A stretch of 64,000 nt of DNA from contig NZ_CP141608.1 of NCBI RefSeq assembly GCF_035581345.1, forward strand, positions 4,990,501 to 5,054,500, given 5' to 3'. The stretch is from Pseudomonas sp. JQ170C. GTDB lineage: Bacteria; Pseudomonadota; Gammaproteobacteria; Pseudomonadales; Pseudomonadaceae. The notes beneath the pieces were generated by a model, which did no database searches, was not told the DNA's origin, and saw only the letters and a program-made list of their open reading frames with translations. The stretch's first letter is position 1. Every line of letters begins with the position of its first letter. The position numbers and the translations under genes were made by a program. Positions 1 to 13,187 of the stretch are shown here, one piece after another.

Positions 1-786
1 GTGGCCCTCTTGGGTCACTTCGCCTTCCACTTCCTCGATGTGCTGCTTGAGGCGCGGGATCAGCTTGTTGATCTCGATGTAGAGCTTGGAGCTGTCTTCG
101 GCCTGGCCGGAGATGATCAGCGGGGTCCGCGCTTCGTCGATCAGGATGGAGTCGACTTCGTCGATCACGGCGAAATTCAGCTCACGCTGGAATTTCTCTT
201 CCATGCTGAACGCCATGTTGTCGCGCAGGTAGTCGAAACCGAATTCGTTGTTGGTGCCGTAGGTGATGTCGGCCGCATAGGCAGCGCGCTTCTCTTCTGG
301 CGGCTGGAACGGCGTGACGACGCCGACGGTCAGGCCGAGGAATTCATACAGTGGACGCATCCAGTTGGCGTCACGGCGGGCCAGGTAATCGTTGACCGTA
401 ACCACGTGCACACCCTTGCCCGACAAGGCATTGAGGTATACGCCCAAGGTTGCGACCAAGGTCTTGCCTTCACCGGTGCGCATTTCTGCGATCATGCCTT
501 CGTGCAAGGTCATGCCGCCGATCAGCTGCACATCAAAGTGACGCATGCCCATGACCCGCTTGCCCGCTTCACGGGCTACCGCAAAGGCTTCAGGCAACAG
601 CTGGTCGAGGGTTTCGCCTTTGGCCAGGCGCTCTTTGAACGCAGCGGTCTTGGCCCGCAGCTGCTCATCAGAGAGAGCCACCATCTGCTCTTCGAAGGCA
701 TTGACGATCTGTACCGTCTTGAGCATGCGTTTGACTTCACGCTCGTTCTTGCTTCCAAAAAGTTTTTTTAACAAAGGCGCAAACAT
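1..786 (-). CDS. secA: Preprotein translocase ATPase SecA (5' part; rest lies beyond the window)
   Basis: SecA is the cytoplasmic motor that pushes unfolded preproteins through SecYEG. About 262 N-terminal codons are present and the gene runs off the left edge. The start is the ATG at 784-786, giving [19 protein letters not shown], the usual SecA amino terminus. The Walker A segment (RTGEGKT) falls near residue 104 and the DEVD Walker B segment near residue 210, as in E. coli SecA. The gene is divergent from dciA; the 283 bases between them must hold both promoters. No sign of damage in the visible part. Confidence 0.97.
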   Translation of the reverse strand, partial: MFAPLLKKLFGSKNEREVKRMLKTVQIVNAFEEQMVALSDEQLRAKTAAFKERLAKGETLDQLLPEAFAVAREAGKRVMGMRHFDVQLIGGMTLHEGMIAEMRTGEGKTLVATLGVYLNALSGKGVHVVTVNDYLARRDANWMRPLYEFLGLTVGVVTPFQPPEEKRAAYAADITYGTNNEFGFDYLRDNMAFSMEEKFQRELNFAVIDEVDSILIDEARTPLIISGQAEDSSKLYIEINKLIPRLKQHIEEVEGEVTQEGH

Positions 787-1069
787 ATTGGCAGGATCTT
801 CCACACGTAGGGATGGAGGGCGGCCCCGTGAGTCGCCCGTGCAGCCCTTATGGCCGCATGCGAACGAGCATTCTACCCGGAAACGATGGTGAGGAAAGTG
901 GTGGATTTCCACGATGCTGGCACAGCGCTTTGACGGGGCTTTTTTACAATAAGGGCTTTTTTGACAACTTCAACCCATTGGCTACATGAAGTTTTCAACC
1001 GGCACCCGGGCACGGCGCTTGCCAGGGGATCTGATAAGATGCCTGTTCTGTAACTTCAGGTGTATCCCC

Positions 1070-1531
1070 ATGGCTTTTCGCCCCTTGCCGGCACGCGCCC
1101 CAGCCGTTCTGCTGCGCGAAGCACGGCCGCTCAAAGCCCTGTTCAGCCAGGCCCAGCGCCTGGCGCAACTGCAAAAGCTGCTCGACAGCCAATTGCAACC
1201 GGCTGCCCGCGAACACTGCCATATCGCCTCCTGGCGCGAAGGCACGCTGCTGCTGATTGTCACCGACGGCCACTGGGCTACCCGCCTGCGCTACCAGCAA
1301 AAACGCCTGCAACGCCAGCTGCAGACGCTGGACGTGTTCGCGAGCCTGACCCGCATCCTGTTCAAGGTACAACCGCCGACCACCCAGAGCCGCGCTGCGG
1401 GGCACACTGCCGACCTCTCTACCCGCGCCGCCGAAAGCATCCAAGCCACCGCCGAAGGAATCAGTGATCCGAAGCTGCGGGCGGCGCTGGAGCGTCTGGC
1501 CAGCCATGCGCGCGACAAGAGCGCTGACTGA
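1070..1531 (+). CDS. dciA: DciA family (DUF721) protein, replicative helicase loader
   Basis: The 153-residue product belongs to the DUF721/DciA family, whose members load or stimulate the DnaB replicative helicase in bacteria that lack DnaC. I chose the ATG at 1070 (MAFRPLPARAPAVLLREARP) because the conserved core starts right there; an upstream ATG at 986 would add 28 residues of low-complexity sequence. The family core has basic residues (TRLRYQQKRLQRQL) near residues 68-81. The neighbourhood, secA on one side and lpxC convergent on the other, is the standard Pseudomonas place for this gene. Family assignment is firm; the helicase-loading role is from homologues. Confidence 0.88.
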   Translation: MAFRPLPARAPAVLLREARPLKALFSQAQRLAQLQKLLDSQLQPAAREHCHIASWREGTLLLIVTDGHWATRLRYQQKRLQRQLQTLDVFASLTRILFKVQPPTTQSRAAGHTADLSTRAAESIQATAEGISDPKLRAALERLASHARDKSAD

Positions 1532-1537
1532 CACCGT

Positions 1538-1595
1538 GGGAGCGGGCTTGCCCCGCGATAACTGTGGGATCGCAATCGCGGGGCAAGCCCGCTCC
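1538..1595. repeat. REP element pair (inverted)
   Basis: Two inverted copies of the Pseudomonas REP unit, GAGCGGGCTTGCCCCGCGA, face each other across a 15-base loop. They lie between the convergent ends of dciA and lpxC. This is one of seven REP sites in the window. Confidence 0.9.
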
Positions 1596-1602
1596 AACAG
1601 GC

Positions 1603-1630
1603 ATAAAAAAGGCCACCCGAAGGTGGCCTT
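1603..1630 (-). terminator. Rho-independent terminator of lpxC
   Basis: On the minus strand, a GGCCACC/GGTGGCC stem with a short loop is followed by a run of T (the A run at 1605-1610 on the plus strand). It lies 25 bases after the lpxC stop and so ends the dcw/lpxC transcript. Confidence 0.85.
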
Positions 1631-1654
1631 AATCACTAGAGAGAGTGCTCGAAC

Positions 1655-2602
<948 letters not shown>

Positions 2603-2618
2603 TCAACAAAGGCTGGGG

Positions 2619-2647
2619 ATAATACCAGACCCGGCCTTTGCTGAACA
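2619..2647 (-). promoter_or_regulatory. Candidate lpxC promoter (extended -10)
   Basis: On the minus strand the ftsZ-lpxC gap carries TGGTATTAT, an extended -10 element with hexamer TATTAT at 2619-2624. A poor -35 (TGTTCA) sits 17 bases upstream. It would give lpxC transcription apart from the dcw read-through. This is inferred from sequence only. Confidence 0.45.
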
Positions 2648-2678
2648 CCAATCACCCTTATACTCCTGATAAATTCCA

Positions 2679-3869
2679 TCAATCGGCCTGACGACGCAGG
2701 AACGCTGGAATGTCCAGGTAATCCAGATCGTCTTGCGGATTGAGCTTGGCAGCGGCGGCTGCACCCGCGTGCGCCTGGTTGCGCATCACGGTCGGACGCT
2801 CCAGGTCACGGTAGTTCACCGACGGTTGCTCCTGACGCACAGGCGCAGGTGCTGCGGTCTGCATGGCGACAGTCTGCATGGTGTTGTCGATGACCTTGAC
2901 CGGCTTCTCGATCTTCGCGCCCAGACCGGTGGCAACCACAGTCACGTGCAACTCGTCGCGCATGTCCGGATCGATAACGGTACCGACCTTGACCATGGCG
3001 TGATCGGAAGCGAAGGCTTCGATGATGCTACCGACGTCCGAGTACTCACCCAGCGACAGGTCAGGACCTGCGGTGATGTTGACCAGGATACCGCGAGCAC
3101 CCTGCAGGTTGACGTCTTCGAGCAGCGGGTTGCGGATGGCTGCCTCGGTCGCTTCACGTGCACGGTTCGGACCGCTGGCGCAGCCAGTGCCCATCATGGC
3201 CATACCCATTTCGCTCATCACGGTGCGAACGTCGGCGAAGTCGACGTTGATCATGCCCGGACGCTTGATGATGTCGGAGATACCGCGAACGGCACCGGCC
3301 AGTACGTCGTCAGCCTTGGCGAAAGCGGACAGCAGGCTTGCATCCTTGCCCAGGATGGTCAGCAGCTTCTCGTTCGGAATGGTGATCAGCGAGTCAACGC
3401 TCTCTGCCAGCGAGCGGATGCCTTCATCGGCGATCTGCATGCGCTTGCGGCCCTCGAACGGGAACGGACGGGTCACCACCGCAACGGTGAGGATGCCCAG
3501 TTCCTTGGCCACTTCGGCGATGATCGGTGCAGCACCGGTACCGGTACCGCCACCCATGCCAGTGGTGATGAACACCATGTTGGTGCCCTGCAGCACTTCA
3601 GCGATGCGCTCGCGGTCTTCCAGGGCGGCCTGACGACCGACTTCCGGATTGGCGCCAGCACCCAGGCCCTTGGTCACGCCGGTGCCCAGTTGCAGGATGG
3701 TGCGTGCGCCGATGTTTTTCAGCGCCTGAGCATCGGTGTTGGCGCAGATGAACTCAACGCCTTCGATGTTGCTCTTGACCATGTGATTGACGGCGTTGCC
3801 ACCGCCGCCACCGACGCCGATCACTTTGATGACCGGACTTTGCGGGACGTTGTCTACGAGCTCGAACAT
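2679..3869 (-). CDS. ftsZ: Cell division protein FtsZ
   Basis: FtsZ is the tubulin-like GTPase that forms the Z ring at midcell. The 396-residue protein has the glycine-rich nucleotide loops GVGGGGGNAVNHM (residues 18-30) and the tubulin signature GGGTGTG (106-112). The conserved C-terminal tail DDLDYLDIPAFLRRQAD binds FtsA and ZipA and is joined by a variable linker of about 60 residues. It follows ftsA after 57 bases, so a separate translation start and possibly a local promoter are likely. Fully intact. Confidence 0.99.
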   Translation of the reverse strand: MFELVDNVPQSPVIKVIGVGGGGGNAVNHMVKSNIEGVEFICANTDAQALKNIGARTILQLGTGVTKGLGAGANPEVGRQAALEDRERIAEVLQGTNMVFITTGMGGGTGTGAAPIIAEVAKELGILTVAVVTRPFPFEGRKRMQIADEGIRSLAESVDSLITIPNEKLLTILGKDASLLSAFAKADDVLAGAVRGISDIIKRPGMINVDFADVRTVMSEMGMAMMGTGCASGPNRAREATEAAIRNPLLEDVNLQGARGILVNITAGPDLSLGEYSDVGSIIEAFASDHAMVKVGTVIDPDMRDELHVTVVATGLGAKIEKPVKVIDNTMQTVAMQTAAPAPVRQEQPSVNYRDLERPTVMRNQAHAGAAAAAKLNPQDDLDYLDIPAFLRRQAD

Positions 3870-3926
3870 TTTCCCTCTCCTTACTGTTCTCTAGTTTTTG
3901 CGCCTACTACTACTGCTTTGAAACTT

Positions 3927-5180
3927 TTAAAAGTTGCCTTTGACCCAGCGAGTGAAACGCTCGAACGCTGGTGCCTTGGGTTCATCGCCATAGTTGCTGC
4001 TGCTGTTGCCGGTCAGGGTCACGCCGTCGGACTGCTTTTGCAGGCCGTAGGTCAGAAGGCCCACGCCGGTGGAATAAATCGGGTTACGCACGACGTCGCT
4101 CAGACCCCGAACGCTATGCGGTACGCCCAGGCGTACCGGCATGTGGAAAATCTCTTCGGCCAGCTCTACCGCACCTTCCATCTTCGAGGTACCGCCGGTC
4201 AGGACGATGCCAGCAGGCACCAGGTCCTCGTAGCCGCTGCGACGCAGTTCGGCCTGGATCAGGGTGAACAGCTCGTCGTAACGCGGCTCGACCACCTCGG
4301 CCAGGGCCTGGCGCGACAGCTCGCGCGGCGGACGATCGCCAACGCTCGGCACCTTGATGGTTTCGCCAGCACCGGCCAGTTTGGCCAGGGCGCAGGCGTA
4401 GCGGATCTTGATCTCTTCTGCGTACTGGGTCGGGGTGCGCAAGGCCATAGCGATGTCGTTGGTCACCTGGTCGCCGGCAATCGGGATCACGGCGGTGTGG
4501 CGGATGGCGCCTTCGGTGAAGATGGCAATGTCGGTGGTACCGCCGCCAATGTCCACCAGGCACACGCCCAGCTCTTTCTCGTCATCGGTCAGTACCGAGT
4601 AGGCCGAGGCCAGCTGCTCGAGGATGATGTCGTCGATTTCCAGGCCGCAGCGGCGTACGCACTTCTCGATGTTCTGCGCGGCATTGACGGCGCAGGTAAC
4701 CACATGGACCTTGGCCTCCAGACGAACGCCCGACATCCCCAGTGGCTCGCGCACGCCTTCCTGGTTGTCGATCACGTAGTCCTGCGGCAGGGTGTGCAGC
4801 ACGCGCTGGTCGGCCGGAATGGCAACAGCCTGGGCGGCGTCGAGCACACGCTCGAGGTCGGCAGTGCTGACTTCACGGTCGCGAATGGCGACGATGCCGT
4901 GGGAGTTCAGGCTGCGGATGTGATTGCCGGCCACACCAACGAAGGCGGAGTGGATCCGGCAGCCGGCCATCAGCTGGGCTTCTTCCACCGCGCGCTGGAT
5001 CGACTGCACGGTCGACTCGATATTGACCACCACGCCCTTCTTCAGCCCGCGTGACGGGTGGGTGCCGATACCGACGATTTCCAGGGTGCCGTCGGCGGCG
5101 ACTTCGCCTACCAGCGCCACTACCTTGGAGGTGCCGATATCCAGCCCGACGATCATTTTGCCGCTGTGCGCATTTGCCAT
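3927..5180 (-). CDS. ftsA: Cell division protein FtsA
   Basis: FtsA is the actin-like membrane tether of the Z ring. The 417-residue product has actin-fold ATP motifs near the N-terminus (VGLDIGTSKVVALVGE) and in the middle (CLVDIGGGTTDIAIF), and a late LTGGTSKMEG motif. The C-terminal end (FERFTRWVKGNF) is the amphipathic membrane-targeting helix. Its start lies 14 bases after the ftsQ stop, within the dcw operon. Confidence 0.98.
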   Translation of the reverse strand: MANAHSGKMIVGLDIGTSKVVALVGEVAADGTLEIVGIGTHPSRGLKKGVVVNIESTVQSIQRAVEEAQLMAGCRIHSAFVGVAGNHIRSLNSHGIVAIRDREVSTADLERVLDAAQAVAIPADQRVLHTLPQDYVIDNQEGVREPLGMSGVRLEAKVHVVTCAVNAAQNIEKCVRRCGLEIDDIILEQLASAYSVLTDDEKELGVCLVDIGGGTTDIAIFTEGAIRHTAVIPIAGDQVTNDIAMALRTPTQYAEEIKIRYACALAKLAGAGETIKVPSVGDRPPRELSRQALAEVVEPRYDELFTLIQAELRRSGYEDLVPAGIVLTGGTSKMEGAVELAEEIFHMPVRLGVPHSVRGLSDVVRNPIYSTGVGLLTYGLQKQSDGVTLTGNSSSNYGDEPKAPAFERFTRWVKGNF

Positions 5181-5194
5181 GGTCCTGCCTCTCT

Positions 5195-6064
5195 CTAATT
5201 CTTCGCAACGGCGGGTTGGGCCGTCGTCGGTGCAATCGTTTCCCGCCAGCCAACAGCCAGGCCGTTGGCGTAGCGCAGATCGATGCGGGCGATGTTCGTG
5301 ATCTGTTCTTTGAGTGTCTTGTCGTAAATGGCAATGAAACGGCGCATCTTTTCCACCAGATGATCGCGTCCCAACAGCAGTTCGACACCAGGCCCTGCGC
5401 TACCGGCGCCAGTGGTCAGGAACCAGCTGCCGCGTTCACGCAACTCCAGTCGGGCAATCGAAAAGCCCATTGGCCGCAACATCTGGCTCAGTACCTGATA
5501 CTGCTGCATCACTTGTTGCTGCGCCCGCTGCGGCCCGAACAGCTGCGGCAGGTGCTCATAGTTGGCCAGCTCGCGCGGGGTGAAGGCCTGGCCCTGGTTG
5601 TTCAGCAAGGCCTCCTCGCCCCAGCGCGCCACCGGCAACTGTTCTTCCAGGCGGATCACCACTTCGTCCGGCCACACCCGGCGTACCTCGGCATGGGCGA
5701 TCCAGGGCATCTGCTCCAGTTCTGCGCGCATGCTGGCCAGGTCGACGGTAAAGAAGCTGGCCGCCACATACGGGGCGATTCGCTGCTGCACCGCCTGCTG
5801 GCTGATGTAGCTCAGGTCGCCCTGCACGGCAATCTTGGTGATTGGACGGTCGGCATAGGGCATCAGGCGTTGCGCGCCCTCATAGGCGGCAAAACCTGCG
5901 GCCACCAACAGCACCGGCCACAGCAGACGCTTGAAGACGCTGAAGTTGGCCTTGGGCAGGCGCGCCGACAGTGGCTCCTTGGCCACCATCCGGCTGGCAC
6001 CGCGCGGCACCGGCTTGCTACGGCCGGTGGCGGGTTGCTGATGACGTAACATCGCGCCTTGCAT
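5195..6064 (-). CDS. ftsQ: Cell division protein FtsQ
   Basis: FtsQ is a bitopic inner-membrane protein that joins FtsB/FtsL to the early divisome. The 289-residue product has a basic cytoplasmic N-terminus, one membrane segment (about residues 47-65, [17 protein letters not shown]), then a POTRA domain beginning [19 protein letters not shown] and the FtsQ beta domain. It starts 4 bases after the ddlB stop and is followed closely by ftsA. Confidence 0.96.
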   Translation of the reverse strand: MQGAMLRHQQPATGRSKPVPRGASRMVAKEPLSARLPKANFSVFKRLLWPVLLVAAGFAAYEGAQRLMPYADRPITKIAVQGDLSYISQQAVQQRIAPYVAASFFTVDLASMRAELEQMPWIAHAEVRRVWPDEVVIRLEEQLPVARWGEEALLNNQGQAFTPRELANYEHLPQLFGPQRAQQQVMQQYQVLSQMLRPMGFSIARLELRERGSWFLTTGAGSAGPGVELLLGRDHLVEKMRRFIAIYDKTLKEQITNIARIDLRYANGLAVGWRETIAPTTAQPAVAKN

Positions 6065-6068
6065 GGGC

Positions 6069-8471
<2,403 letters not shown>

Positions 8472-8479
<8 letters not shown>

Positions 8480-9551
8480 GGGCCACCTCCAGACAGATAT
8501 CGACCACGGTGCGGGTGGCCGCAGGTTTTGCCAGGCGCCGGGCAGTGGCGGCCATGGTGGTGAGTTTTTCCGGTTGCATCAGCACCTCGTTCAGGCGTTC
8601 AGCGAGTTCCGCTGCGCCGGTTGTCGCTTGTGGCATCAGGAAGGCAGCGCCTTCACGGGCCAGATAATGGGCGTTATGGGTCTGGTGATCGTCGATGGCA
8701 TGGGGCAAGGGCACCAGCATCGATGGCAAGCCGGCCGCAGCCAGCTCACTGACGGTCAGCGCGCCGGCGCGGCAGACCACCAGATCGGCCCAGCCATAGG
8801 CTTGGGCCATGTCCTTGATAAACGGCTCTACCTGAGCCTCGACTCCAGCCTCGCGGTAGCGCTCGGCGGTAATCTGGTCGTGTTGCTTGCCAGCCTGGTG
8901 GAACACCTGCGGACGAATATCCACAGGCACCTTGGCCAGGGCTTGGGGCAGCAATTTGTTCAAAGGTTCCGCGCCCAGGCTTCCGCCCAGTACCAGCAGG
9001 CGTGGCTGGCGCGTGCCCAGTGGCTCACGCGGGGTTTCCATGAACAGCTCACTGCGCACCGGGTTGCCGGTGGTGCGCAGTTTGTCCGATGCACTGAAAG
9101 TGCCGGGGAAAGCTTCGCAGACTCGGCCGGCCAGTGGCACCAACAGCCGATTGGCGGTACCGGCGCGGGCGTTCTGCTCGTGCACCACTACAGGCACACC
9201 GCACAGCCTTGCGGCCACGCCGCCAGGCCCGGTCACATAACCACCAAAGCCGACCACACAGACCGGCTTGAGCTGACGAATGATGCGACGGGCCTGCAGC
9301 ACCGCCTTGACCAGGGTAAACGGCGCCTTGAGCAGCGACAGCTTGCCCTTGCCCCGCAGACCGGTGACGTTGATCAGGTGCAACGGCAGACCGGCCTGGG
9401 GTACCAGCTCGTTCTCGATGCCGCGCGGGGTGCCCAGCCAATGCACGCTGTAACCGCGCGCCTGGAATTCACGGGCGCAGGCCAGGGCCGGGAACACGTG
9501 GCCCCCGGTACCGCCCGCCATGATCAGTACGTTCTTGCCGTCAGCGGCCAT
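8472..9551 (-). CDS. murG: MurG, lipid II-forming GlcNAc transferase
   Basis: MurG transfers GlcNAc from UDP-GlcNAc to lipid I, making lipid II on the inner face of the cytoplasmic membrane. I start it at the ATG at 9551 ([20 protein letters not shown]) because the glycine-rich loop [12 protein letters not shown] must lie near the N-terminus; the reading frame is open further upstream but that part is ftsW antisense to nothing useful. The product has 359 residues. The C-terminal donor-binding part has [18 protein letters not shown]. It overlaps the end of ftsW by 11 bases. Confidence 0.97.
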
Positions 9552-10755
9552 GATTGGTCTCCTCGGCAAAATCGCTTTCATCAAATTCATGCTCTTCGCT
9601 GCCCAGGTGGGTTCGACTCTCCCACTCGATCCGCAGCAACAGCCCCACGCAGGCACAGCAGATCACCAGCGAGCTGCCCCCGTAGCTCAGGAATGGCAGG
9701 GTCAGGCCCTTGGTCGGCAGCAGACCGACGTTCACGCCGATGTTGATCAGGAACTGGCCGATCCACAGGAACGCCAGGCCGAAGGCCATGTAGGCGGCAA
9801 AGTATTGTTTGGCTTTCTCGGCCCACAGGCCGATGTACAAGGCGCGCACGGTGACGAACACGAACAGCGCGACGGTGACCAGCGAGCCGATCACGCCCAG
9901 CTCTTCGGCCAGTACCGAGAACACGAAGTCAGTGTGCGCTTCGGGCAGGTAGAACTGCTTCTGCACGCTGTTGCCCAGGCCGACGCCAAGCCATTCGCCG
10001 CGACCGAAGGCAATCAGTGCCTGGGTCAACTGATAGCCGGAACCGAACTGATCCGACCAGGGGTCGGTAAAGGTGATCAGACGCGCCATCCGATAAGGCT
10101 GGGCCTGGACCAGGACGAACACCGCCCCTACCGCCAGCACCACCATCAGGCTGAAGCGGAACAACCCGACGCCGCCGAGGAACAACATCGCAGCCGCTGC
10201 GCCCATCATTACGACCGTGGCACCGAAGTCCGGCTCCATCAGCAGCAGGCCAGCCATTGGCAGCAACACGATGAACGGCTTGAAGAAGCCCATCCAGCTC
10301 TCGCGCACTTCCTGCTGGCGACGCACCAGGTAGCCGGCAAGGTAGATCACCACGAACACCTTGGCGATTTCCGAGGGCTGCACGTTGAAGAAGCTGAAAC
10401 CGATCCAGCGCATCGAACCGTTCACTTCGCGGCCGATGCCCGGCACCAGTACCAGGACCAGCAGGCCAAACGCACCCACCAGCATGGTGAAGCCCATTTT
10501 CTGCCAGGTCGCGATCGGTACCATCATGGTGACGATGCAGGCGAAAACGCCGATGGCCACGTACACCAGGTGACGGAACATGTGATAGAGCGGGTTGCCC
10601 GACTGCGCCGCAGCCACTTCCGAGGAAGCCGAGGTGATCATCACCAGGCCAAGGCCCAGCAGCGCCAGGCAGCCGGCGAGCATGGCGAAATCGAGGTCGA
10701 TGCCACGGCCGCTGATCAGCGGCGACGGATAGGGCTTGATGATGCCGAAGATCAT
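9541..10755 (-). CDS. ftsW: FtsW, septal peptidoglycan glycosyltransferase (SEDS family)
   Basis: FtsW polymerises lipid II at the septum together with FtsI. The chosen start is the ATG at 10755 (MIFGIIKPYPSPLISGRGID), giving 404 residues; it overlaps the murD stop by 4 bases. About ten hydrophobic segments are seen. The SEDS signature PTKGLTLPFLSYGGSS is near the C-terminus, and the catalytic-loop region includes REVNGSMRWIGF and the FSEIAK-like QPSEIAKVFVVIYLA. Confidence 0.97.
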   Translation of the reverse strand: MIFGIIKPYPSPLISGRGIDLDFAMLAGCLALLGLGLVMITSASSEVAAAQSGNPLYHMFRHLVYVAIGVFACIVTMMVPIATWQKMGFTMLVGAFGLLVLVLVPGIGREVNGSMRWIGFSFFNVQPSEIAKVFVVIYLAGYLVRRQQEVRESWMGFFKPFIVLLPMAGLLLMEPDFGATVVMMGAAAAMLFLGGVGLFRFSLMVVLAVGAVFVLVQAQPYRMARLITFTDPWSDQFGSGYQLTQALIAFGRGEWLGVGLGNSVQKQFYLPEAHTDFVFSVLAEELGVIGSLVTVALFVFVTVRALYIGLWAEKAKQYFAAYMAFGLAFLWIGQFLINIGVNVGLLPTKGLTLPFLSYGGSSLVICCACVGLLLRIEWESRTHLGSEEHEFDESDFAEETNHGR

Positions 10756-12098
10756 GCCAGCCCTCCTACGGCCTGGGCGAACAGACGCCCACGCTCTTCG
10801 AAGTTCTTGAACATGTCGAGGCTGGCGCAGGCTGGCGACAACAGCACCGCGTCGCCTGGCTGGGCCTGTTCGGCGCATTGCTGAACGGCTTCGTCCAGGG
10901 TCTTCACGCGGATCAGCGGGACGCTGTCGCCCAGTGCCTCGGCCAGACGTTCGGCGTCACGCCCCAGCAGCACCACAGCGCGGCAATGCGCCGCCACCGG
11001 GGCACGCAGGGCACTGAAGTCGGCGCCTTTGCCATCGCCACCGGCGACCAGCACCAGCTTGCCGTCGATATCGGCGCCCAGGCCTTCGATGGCAGCCAGG
11101 GCCGCACCGACGTTGGTGGCCTTGGAGTCGTCGTACCAGCTCACGCCGTTACGCTCACGCAGCCACTGGCAACGATGGGCAAGGCCGGCGAAGGTGCGCA
11201 GGCTGGAGAGCATGGCGTCCATCGGCAGGCCAACCGCGTGCCCAAGTGCCAGCGCCGCCAGGGCGTTGGACTGGTTGTGTGCGCCGCGGATTTTCAATTC
11301 GCGTACCGGCATCAGGTTCTGGAACTCGAACGCCAGGTACTTTTCACCCTTCTCTTCACGCAGGCCGAACGCCTTGAAGTCGGGCGCGTTCAGACCGAAG
11401 GTCCACACCGGCTGACCTTCTGCCAGCAACGGGCGGCTCAGGGCGTCCTGACGATTGACCACCACCTGGTGGGCACCCCGGAAGATCCGGTGCTTGGCCA
11501 GGTGATAGGCCGGCAAGCCGCTGTAGCGATCCATATGGTCTTCGCTGACATTGAGCACGGTGGCCACTTCAGCATTGAGTTGGTCGGTGGTCTCCAGCTG
11601 GAAGCTGGACAGTTCCATCACGTACAACTCGACGTCGTCGTTGAGCAGGTCCAGCGCCGGGGTACCGAGGTTGCCGCCGACAGCCACACGTTTGCCTGCC
11701 GCAGCGGCCATCTCGCCTACCAGGGTGGTGACGGTGCTTTTCGCATTCGAGCCGCTGATGGCAATGATCGGCGCCTTAGCGTTACGCGCGAACAGTTCGA
11801 TGTCACCGGACAGCTTCACGCCACGGGCAGCCGCTTGCTGCAGCGCCGGGGTGGCCAGGGCCAGGCCGGGGCTCACATAGAGTTCGTCGGCACGGCAAAG
11901 GAACTCGACGTCCAGCTCGCCACAGCGCACTTCCACCTGCGGGTAATCACGGCGCAGGGTTTCCAGTTCCGGTGGGGTCTCACGGGTGTCGGCGACCGCA
12001 AAGGCAACGCCCCGGTTCGCCAGGAAGCGAACCAGGGACATGCCGCTCTTGCCGAGGCCGACAACGATGCGGAAGTGGTCAGAAGCGATCAATGACAC
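10752..12098 (-). CDS. murD: UDP-N-acetylmuramoylalanine--D-glutamate ligase MurD
   Basis: MurD adds D-Glu to UDP-MurNAc-L-Ala. The 448-residue product opens with a Rossmann-like RIVVGLGKSGMSLVRFL. Its ATP loop reads SGSNAKSTVTTLVGEM rather than the GTNGKST seen in E. coli; as far as I recall this is usual for Pseudomonas MurD. The DDSKATN motif (YDDSKATNVGA) lies near residue 317. It starts 6 bases after mraY. Confidence 0.97.
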   Translation of the reverse strand: MSLIASDHFRIVVGLGKSGMSLVRFLANRGVAFAVADTRETPPELETLRRDYPQVEVRCGELDVEFLCRADELYVSPGLALATPALQQAAARGVKLSGDIELFARNAKAPIIAISGSNAKSTVTTLVGEMAAAAGKRVAVGGNLGTPALDLLNDDVELYVMELSSFQLETTDQLNAEVATVLNVSEDHMDRYSGLPAYHLAKHRIFRGAHQVVVNRQDALSRPLLAEGQPVWTFGLNAPDFKAFGLREEKGEKYLAFEFQNLMPVRELKIRGAHNQSNALAALALGHAVGLPMDAMLSSLRTFAGLAHRCQWLRERNGVSWYDDSKATNVGAALAAIEGLGADIDGKLVLVAGGDGKGADFSALRAPVAAHCRAVVLLGRDAERLAEALGDSVPLIRVKTLDEAVQQCAEQAQPGDAVLLSPACASLDMFKNFEERGRLFAQAVGGLA

Positions 12099-12104
12099 GC
12101 GTTT

Positions 12105-13187
12105 CTACCTCAGTTTCAGGGTGGCAAGGCCGATCAGCACCAGAATCACGGTGATAATCCAGAAGCGGACGATCACCCGAGGCTCGGGCCAACCCTTGAG
12201 TTCAAAGTGGTGGTGGATCGGCGCCATGCGAAACACCCGACGGCCGGTCAGCTTGAAGGAGGCCACCTGGATCACCACCGACAGGGTCTCCATGACGAAC
12301 ACACCGCCCATGATGAACAGGACGATTTCCTGGCGAACGATAACGGCAATAGTGCCCAGCGCCGCACCCAGTGCCAGGGCACCGACGTCGCCCATGAACA
12401 CTTGGGCCGGGTAAGTGTTGAACCACAGGAAGCCCAGACCGGCACCGATCAGCGCGCCGCAGAACACGATCAGCTCGCCCGCGCCCGGCACGTAGGGGAT
12501 CAGCAGGTATTCAGCAAATTTCACGTTGCCCGACAGATAGCAGAAGATGCCCAGGGCACCGCCCACCATCACCGTCGGCATGATCGCCAGGCCATCGAGG
12601 CCGTCAGTCAGGTTGACCGCGTTACTCGAACCGACAATCACGAAATAGGTCAGGACCACGAAGCCGGCACCCAGCGGGATGGTGAGATCCTTGAGCATCG
12701 GTACGATCAGAGTGGTTTCCACGCTGCTCGGCGCAGTCATGTACAGGAAGATCGCCGCGCCCAGGCCGAACACCGACTGCCAGAAATACTTCCAGCGGCT
12801 CGGCAGGCCTCGGGAGTTTTTCTCGATCACCTTGCGGTAGTCATCGACCCAGCCGATCGCACCGAACAGCAACGTGACGACCAGCACGACCCATACATAG
12901 CGGTTGGTCAGGTCGGCCCACAGCAAGGTACTGATACCGATGGCCGACAGAATCAGGGCGCCACCCATGGTCGGGGTGCCGGATTTGGACAAGTGTGATT
13001 GCGGGCCGTCGTTACGAACCGCTTGACCGATCTGGCGAATCTGCAGGGTACGGATCATCCAGGGGCCCAACCAAAGGGCCAGCGACAACGCGGTCAGTAC
13101 ACCCAGAATCCCGCGCAGGGACAGGTACTGAAAGACCGCGAAGCCTTTGTAGAACTGTTGCAGATACTCAGCCAGCAGCAGCAGCAT
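12105..13187 (-). CDS. mraY: Phospho-N-acetylmuramoyl-pentapeptide-transferase MraY
   Basis: MraY moves phospho-MurNAc-pentapeptide onto undecaprenyl phosphate to make lipid I in the cytoplasmic membrane. The start is the ATG at 13187 ([20 protein letters not shown]), giving the usual 360 residues. It has about ten membrane segments, the GWVDDYRK aspartate-rich motif, [10 protein letters not shown], and the C-terminal [15 protein letters not shown] histidine motif. Its ATG overlaps the murF stop by one base (TAATG). Confidence 0.98.
   Translation of the reverse strand: MLLLLAEYLQQFYKGFAVFQYLSLRGILGVLTALSLALWLGPWMIRTLQIRQIGQAVRNDGPQSHLSKSGTPTMGGALILSAIGISTLLWADLTNRYVWVVLVVTLLFGAIGWVDDYRKVIEKNSRGLPSRWKYFWQSVFGLGAAIFLYMTAPSSVETTLIVPMLKDLTIPLGAGFVVLTYFVIVGSSNAVNLTDGLDGLAIMPTVMVGGALGIFCYLSGNVKFAEYLLIPYVPGAGELIVFCGALIGAGLGFLWFNTYPAQVFMGDVGALALGAALGTIAVIVRQEIVLFIMGGVFVMETLSVVIQVASFKLTGRRVFRMAPIHHHFELKGWPEPRVIVRFWIITVILVLIGLATLKLR

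Noticed and set aside
2733..5054. A 773-codon open frame on the plus strand
   Set aside because: Antisense to ftsZ and ftsA; a composition artefact.
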